From an uncultured Anaerolineae bacterium (lineage in GTDB: Bacteria; Chloroflexota; Anaerolineae; J036; Brachytrichaceae), in contig CALHLE010000009.1 of the NCBI GenBank assembly GCA_938034415.1, positions 62,001-126,000 of the forward strand: DNA of 64,000 nt, given 5' to 3'. The translations under genes were made by a program, and so were the position numbers. Below the pieces are notes generated by a model. The model was not told the origin of the DNA. It searched no databases and saw nothing but the letters and a program-made list of their open reading frames with translations. Shown one piece after another: positions 59,723 to 64,000 of this stretch (within the stretch, counting starts at the first letter, position 1; every line of letters starts with the position of its first letter).

Positions 59723-60496
59723 ATGCGATCAGACAGCGGTTCGCCGTGGGATCGTCCGTATGTTGCGGTGGCGCTTGCAGCAGCGGCTGCCCTTGCCATC
59801 GTGGCGATCGGCGTCGTCGCCGCGCTGTCTATCGCATCACGGCCGGCATCGTCGCCTATGCCGACGGCTGAGCAGCCCATCGTCGTGCAAACGGTCGAGA
59901 AGGTCATCGTCATCACGGCCACGCCGACGCCAACCGAGCCGCCGACGCCGACCGCTTCACCGACCGCCACGCCGACGCCGATGCCGACGCCGACGCTCAC
60001 GCCCACGCCGACGCCGCTGCCGCTGCCGAAGTGGAGCGCGCTTGGCGACCTGAGCAGCGTGGCATACACGGCGTCCACCGTTGTCGAAATGTCGCGGCCG
60101 CGCCAGGGGATCGGCGGCGTGTTGCTCGGCGCCGACCGCGTCGTGCTCATGGCGGCGGGGCGGATCCGCGCCGGCGTGGATCTGAGCAAGCTCAAGCCGT
60201 CCGATGTGCAGATTAACGGCCGGAGCATCAAGCTCAAGCTGCCGCGCGCCCAGGTGCTCACCGTCGAGCTGTTGCCCGAGGCGTCGCGCGTGTTCGACAG
60301 CCAGCGCAGTTGGCTGTTTTCGGAATACGAGGGCCTGGAACTGGAGGCGATGAGCGAGGCGCGGCGCAAACTGCGCGCAGAAGCCGAGCGCGATGCGGCG
60401 ATGCTCGAGATGGCCGAGACGATGACCCGATTGCAACTGGCCGAGTTCCTGCGCAAGGCCGGATTTGAGCAGGTCGAGATCGAGTTTGAGCGCTAG
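59723..60496 (+). CDS. DUF4230 domain protein with Thr/Pro linker
   Basis: The 257-residue protein has a membrane anchor (about 13-36), a Thr/Pro repeat linker of TPTP units (about 63-100) that probably crosses the cell wall, and a DUF4230 domain (about 105-250: GRIRAGVDLSKLKPSDVQIN, LPRAQVLTVELLPEASRVF, and a long helix rich in Arg/Glu/Ala). DUF4230 proteins are secreted or membrane-bound and of unknown function. The repeats also produce a low-complexity CG-rich DNA tract at about 59915-60010. Confidence 0.85.
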   Translation: MRSDSGSPWDRPYVAVALAAAAALAIVAIGVVAALSIASRPASSPMPTAEQPIVVQTVEKVIVITATPTPTEPPTPTASPTATPTPMPTPTLTPTPTPLPLPKWSALGDLSSVAYTASTVVEMSRPRQGIGGVLLGADRVVLMAAGRIRAGVDLSKLKPSDVQINGRSIKLKLPRAQVLTVELLPEASRVFDSQRSWLFSEYEGLELEAMSEARRKLRAEAERDAAMLEMAETMTRLQLAEFLRKAGFEQVEIEFER

Positions 60497-60561
60497 ACAG
60501 GATGCCGATTGTGCTCAGTCGCTAGAATATCCGCGGCAGCTCAGTCGTGATTTCAACGCAC

Positions 60562-63500
60562 ATGGAATTCCATATCTCCCGCGCCGCCCGCGAGCGCTAC
60601 GATTTCGATCAGTCCATCTATCAGTTCACCGGCAACGCGGTGCTTGCCGATCTGCGCGCTGTGCGCGAGTTTGCGCAGCGCATGAACGACCGGCGCGATG
60701 CCGCGCACAATCCGGGCCGCGCCGTCCGCGCCGGTGACCTGAACGCGATGGGGCTGATTGACGAGCTATCGCATCTGGTCGTCCGTCTCTACGATGAGGC
60801 GTTGCGCCAACGCGGGCAAGTGCCGTTCGACCGGCGCAGCTTCAGCGATGCGCTTGACTACGCCAGCCAAAAGCTCGGCCCCGAGGCCGTGTATGCCACG
60901 TTGGCGCGCTTCACCGAGCATTTCCCGCCGCTCCCGGTGTATCGCCGTGAGATGAATCCGGCGACATATCTGGCCGCATACAGCGTGGATGCGCTTGAGG
61001 AGCTGATAATGCTGTGGCTGGAGAACGAGAATCCGGCCTTCCAACCATTTGACGAATTGTTTGACGATGCCCTGGTTGCCGATGGCACAGCCTACCGACA
61101 GGTGATCGCGGCGATTCGAGAGTTCTTCGATCAGCAGCCGCGCTTCGGCCCGGACGATCAGACCTTGATCGAAATGTTACAAGCGCCGGCGCGCGCCGCG
61201 CCGGGTTCGTTACAGGGGCAGTTGGAGTTCATCCGACAGCGCTGGGCGCCATACTTCGGCGAGGCGTTCAGTCGCTTCCTCACCCGCCTGCTGACCAGCT
61301 TCGACTTGATCCGCGAAGACGAGAAAGCGGCGTTCGGGTTGGGCGGGCCAGGGCCGGCGCTGGTGCCGACGATTGAGGATTTGCGCGGCGTCCACGCTGC
61401 GCCGTCGGGCGACATCACCGTTATCGAGTATGAGGCGTTCACGCCCGACACCGACTGGATGCCGAAGCTGGTGTTGCTGGCCAAGAACACCTATGTGTGG
61501 CTCGATCAACTCTCGCGCAAATATCAGCGCGCCATCAGCCGGCTCGACCAGGTGCCGGACGAGGAGCTGGCGCAGATGGCGCGATGGGGCATCACCGGCC
61601 TGTGGCTAATCGGCCTGTGGGAGCGCAGTAAGGCGTCGCAGCGCATCAAGCAGATCATGGGCGCGCACGACGCCATAGCCTCGGCCTATTCGCTCTACGA
61701 CTACACGATTGCCGAGGACCTGGGCGGCGAAGCGGCGCTGAACCACCTCAAGGCGCAGGCCTGGCGCTACGGCATCCGCCTTGCCTGCGACATGGTGCCC
61801 AACCACATGGGCATTGACGCTAAGTGGGTGATCGAGCGGCCGGACTACTTCCTCTCGCTCGATCATCCGCCCTTCCCATCCTACACGTTCAACGGGCCAG
61901 ACCTCTCCAGCGATCCGCGCGTCGGCATCTTTCTTGAGGATCACTACTACACGCGCACCGATGCGGCTGTGGTTTTTAAGCGCCTCGACCGCCAGACGGG
62001 CGACGTGCGCTATGTCTATCACGGCAACGATGGCACGTCACTCCCGTGGAACGACACGGCGCAGATCAACTACCTCAACCCGGAAGCGCGCGAGGCCGTG
62101 ATCCAGACCATCTTGCACGTCGCGCGGCAGTTTCCCATCATCCGCTTCGACGCGGCCATGACGCTGGCCAAGCGGCATATCCGCCGGTTGTGGTTTCCCG
62201 AGCCGGGGGCGGGTGGGGCGATCCCGTCGCGCGCCGGCCACGGCATGACCGCCGAGGAGTTCGACGCGCTGATGCCGAACGAGTTCTGGCGCGAAGTTGT
62301 GGATCGCGCGGCGGTCGAAGCGCCTGATACGCTCCTGTTGGCCGAGGCATTTTGGATGCTGGAAGGCTACTTTGTGCGCACGCTCGGCATGCACCGCGTT
62401 TACAACAGCGCGTTCATGAACATGTTGCGCGATGAGAAGAACGACGAGTATCGCCGGCTCATCAAGAACACCATCGAGTTCGACCCCGAAATTCTGCGCC
62501 GTTACGTCAACTTTCAGAACAACCCGGACGAGAAGACGGCTGTCGAACAATTCGGCAAAGGCGACAAATACTTCGGCGTCTGCGTGCTGATGTGCACCAT
62601 GCCCGGCCTGCCGATGTTTGGGCATGGCCAGATCGAGGGCTACACCGAAAAGTACGGCATGGAGTTTCGCTATCCCAAGCTGTGGGAATGGCCCGACCAG
62701 GCGCTGGTCGCCCGGCATGAGCGCGAGATCTTCCCGCTTTTGAAGAAGCGCTACTTGTTCGCCGGCGTGGATCAATTCCGGCTGTTTGATTTCTATACGG
62801 CGGACGGCAGCGTAAACGAAGATGTATTCGCCTACTCGAACGCCCATGGCGACGAGAGGACGCTGGTGATATACCACAACAAGTTCGCCGAAACGCGGGG
62901 ATGGATTCACACGTCGGCGGCTTACGCCGTCAAGCAGGCCGATAAGAAAGTGCTCGTCCGGTCCACGTTGGGCGAGGCGCTGGGTTTGCACGACGACGCG
63001 GATCACTTCGTCGTGTTCCACGACGCCATCAGTGGGCTTGAGTTCATCCGCAGCAGCCGCGAACTGTGTGCGCGTGGCCTATATGTGGCGTTGCGCGCCT
63101 ATGAGTATCACGTCTTCGACCGCATCTATGAAGTTCGGGATGACGCCGCGCATCCTTACGCCGAGCTGGACGCCCGGTTGCAAGGGCGCTGGGTTGCGAG
63201 CATCGCGGAAGAGCTGGAGATCGTGCGATTGACGCCGGTTGCGCGTGCATACCGGCGGCTGGTGGATGCCGATCTGATGAGGCGCTTGATCGGCGCGGCG
63301 ACGCTGAGCGAGGCCGAACGCATTCAGGCGCTCGACGACCTTGAGGCGCGCATGCAGGCGGTGCTGGAGGCGATTCAGCGCCACGCGCGCGGCGACGGCA
63401 CCATGGATGCTGACGTCTGTCGCGCGGTCGCCCGCGCCGTCCGCGAGGATGCGCGGCGCTTCGTGACATGGCGCATGCAGGGTCGGCTGCCGGACGACGA

Positions 63501-64000
63501 GGCCACACTTGCGGCGACGCTCGGCTGGCTGCTCTCGCGCCGAATAGGCGAGGCGGCGCAGACGCCGTCGGAAGCGGTGCGCCCAACCCAGGATGGGACG
63601 TCGCGGCCTACGGACGATCCCGCACAGACCAGCCGCGCCTGGCTCGCCCGCTGGCGCTTGGGCGAGGAACTGCAAAGCGCCCTGCGCGACCTCGGCATGG
63701 ACGACCGGCGAGCCTACTCTGCCGTGGCGCAGGTCAAGCTGATGATGACGCACAGCGATCTGCTGATGGCACCTGCGCCGGATGCTGTGGCCCGCGCGCC
63801 AAACGCCAGCCTGCGCATCGCTGCGCTGCGCGCCCTATTTGCCGACCCCGAAGCTCAGGCTTTGCTTCAGGTGAATGTGCACAACGGCGTCACCTATTTC
63901 AACAAAGAGGCGTTCGAGTCGCTCGTCGCGGCGCTGGATGCGGCGGCGACGCTCAACGGCGCAGACGATGCGCGCGCCCAGGCGCAGGCGCTGATCGAAG
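60562..64000 (+). CDS. Very large GH13 (alpha-amylase family) protein, 3' end outside the window
   Basis: The frame from ATG 60562 stays open to the edge (1146 codons seen). The first ~350 residues are helical and unassigned. A GH13 barrel follows: region I DMVPNHMG (Asp410), region II IIRFDAAMTL (nucleophile Asp530), region III LLAEAFW (acid Glu595). Region IV reads VNFQNNPDE, with Asn in place of the usual His. After the barrel come ~350 more residues of helical, unassigned sequence (from about residue 760), possibly a glucosidase-regulatory domain. It probably acts on alpha-glucans or maltooligosaccharides. There is no signal peptide, so it is cytoplasmic. No strong promoter is visible; TAGAAT at 60523 is a possible -10. 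Confidence 0.85.
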   Translation, partial: MEFHISRAARERYDFDQSIYQFTGNAVLADLRAVREFAQRMNDRRDAAHNPGRAVRAGDLNAMGLIDELSHLVVRLYDEALRQRGQVPFDRRSFSDALDYASQKLGPEAVYATLARFTEHFPPLPVYRREMNPATYLAAYSVDALEELIMLWLENENPAFQPFDELFDDALVADGTAYRQVIAAIREFFDQQPRFGPDDQTLIEMLQAPARAAPGSLQGQLEFIRQRWAPYFGEAFSRFLTRLLTSFDLIREDEKAAFGLGGPGPALVPTIEDLRGVHAAPSGDITVIEYEAFTPDTDWMPKLVLLAKNTYVWLDQLSRKYQRAISRLDQVPDEELAQMARWGITGLWLIGLWERSKASQRIKQIMGAHDAIASAYSLYDYTIAEDLGGEAALNHLKAQAWRYGIRLACDMVPNHMGIDAKWVIERPDYFLSLDHPPFPSYTFNGPDLSSDPRVGIFLEDHYYTRTDAAVVFKRLDRQTGDVRYVYHGNDGTSLPWNDTAQINYLNPEAREAVIQTILHVARQFPIIRFDAAMTLAKRHIRRLWFPEPGAGGAIPSRAGHGMTAEEFDALMPNEFWREVVDRAAVEAPDTLLLAEAFWMLEGYFVRTLGMHRVYNSAFMNMLRDEKNDEYRRLIKNTIEFDPEILRRYVNFQNNPDEKTAVEQFGKGDKYFGVCVLMCTMPGLPMFGHGQIEGYTEKYGMEFRYPKLWEWPDQALVARHEREIFPLLKKRYLFAGVDQFRLFDFYTADGSVNEDVFAYSNAHGDERTLVIYHNKFAETRGWIHTSAAYAVKQADKKVLVRSTLGEALGLHDDADHFVVFHDAISGLEFIRSSRELCARGLYVALRAYEYHVFDRIYEVRDDAAHPYAELDARLQGRWVASIAEELEIVRLTPVARAYRRLVDADLMRRLIGAATLSEAERIQALDDLEARMQAVLEAIQRHARGDGTMDADVCRAVARAVREDARRFVTWRMQGRLPDDEATLAATLGWLLSRRIGEAAQTPSEAVRPTQDGTSRPTDDPAQTSRAWLARWRLGEELQSALRDLGMDDRRAYSAVAQVKLMMTHSDLLMAPAPDAVARAPNASLRIAALRALFADPEAQALLQVNVHNGVTYFNKEAFESLVAALDAAATLNGADDARAQAQALIE

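Noticed and set aside
59915..60010. CG-rich repetitive DNA that could look like a repeat array
   Set aside because: It is the coding sequence of the Thr/Pro linker of the DUF4230 protein; no spacer-repeat pattern is present.
62038..63021. A 327-codon open frame on the minus strand opposite the GH13 gene
   Set aside because: It mirrors the GH13 coding frame and has no recognisable domain.

Overview
The window is GC-rich, gene-dense bacterial chromosome. It carries no phage, integrase, transposase or CRISPR signal, and almost all of it is housekeeping and metabolic genes in short operons on both strands. Gene content and style fit a Chloroflexota bacterium of the Anaerolineae type (inference): an S1-like ribosomal protein coupled to ftsK, inositol-phosphate and phosphatidylinositol-type lipid genes, a FakA/FakB pair beside Asp23, no sign of outer-membrane genes, TP-rich lipoproteins, and tRNA genes without encoded CCA.

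Layout. 1-4.7 kb: the end of a membrane protein, then S1-like protein and ftsK (minus). 4.7-6.6 kb: inositol-3-phosphate synthase and a CDP-alcohol phosphotransferase. 6.6-11.9 kb: DNA polymerase I with a PpiC foldase, and a secreted subtilisin. 12-15.6 kb: amidohydrolase, sugar isomerase, signal peptidase I and LysE exporter (plus). 15.6-21.9 kb: one long minus run of Asp23, FakA, DegV (FakB), an FAD subunit of a molybdenum hydroxylase, cytochrome P450 and XdhC. 21.9-28 kb: rpmB, rlmN-moxR, rhamnulokinase, nadD, obg. 28-34.8 kb: a broken PLP-enzyme gene, HD-domain protein, AlaX-type editing protein, CCA-adding enzyme, tRNA-Glu, tandem universal stress protein and a broken OppC fragment. 34.9-38.6 kb: tRNA-Asp and metY-metX-metW under a SAM-I riboswitch. 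38.6-44.4 kb: a cell-envelope cluster (novel membrane protein, GNAT, amidase, L,D-transpeptidase, solute-binding protein) followed by an aldo/keto reductase. 44.4-47.6 kb: sugar-acid catabolism (MFS, KDPG aldolase, enolase-superfamily dehydratase). 47.6-55.2 kb: tRNA-Thr, moaB and two ABC import systems, one NMT1-type without a permease and one complete nucleoside/BMP type. 55.2-60.5 kb: pth, tmRNA, hydrolase, VOC protein, bicupin and DUF4230 protein. 60.5 kb to the end: a very large GH13 protein that runs off the window.

Regulation. All three tRNA genes and the tmRNA have recognisable -35/-10 promoters, and clear hairpin terminators follow tRNA-Glu, tRNA-Thr, rpmB and the VOC gene. The met operon has a full S-box aptamer with a plausible terminator/antiterminator, and its promoter shares its -35 box with the promoter of the divergent membrane-protein gene. 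At eight operon heads a -10-like hexamer lies only 6-8 nt upstream of the start codon, which suggests widespread leaderless transcription.

Nothing here is an obviously new defence or mobile system. The most novel leads are the leaderless-promoter pattern, the envelope cluster at 38.6-43.3 kb, the oversized GH13 protein, a deaminase-family protein lacking a conserved His, and two gene remnants.
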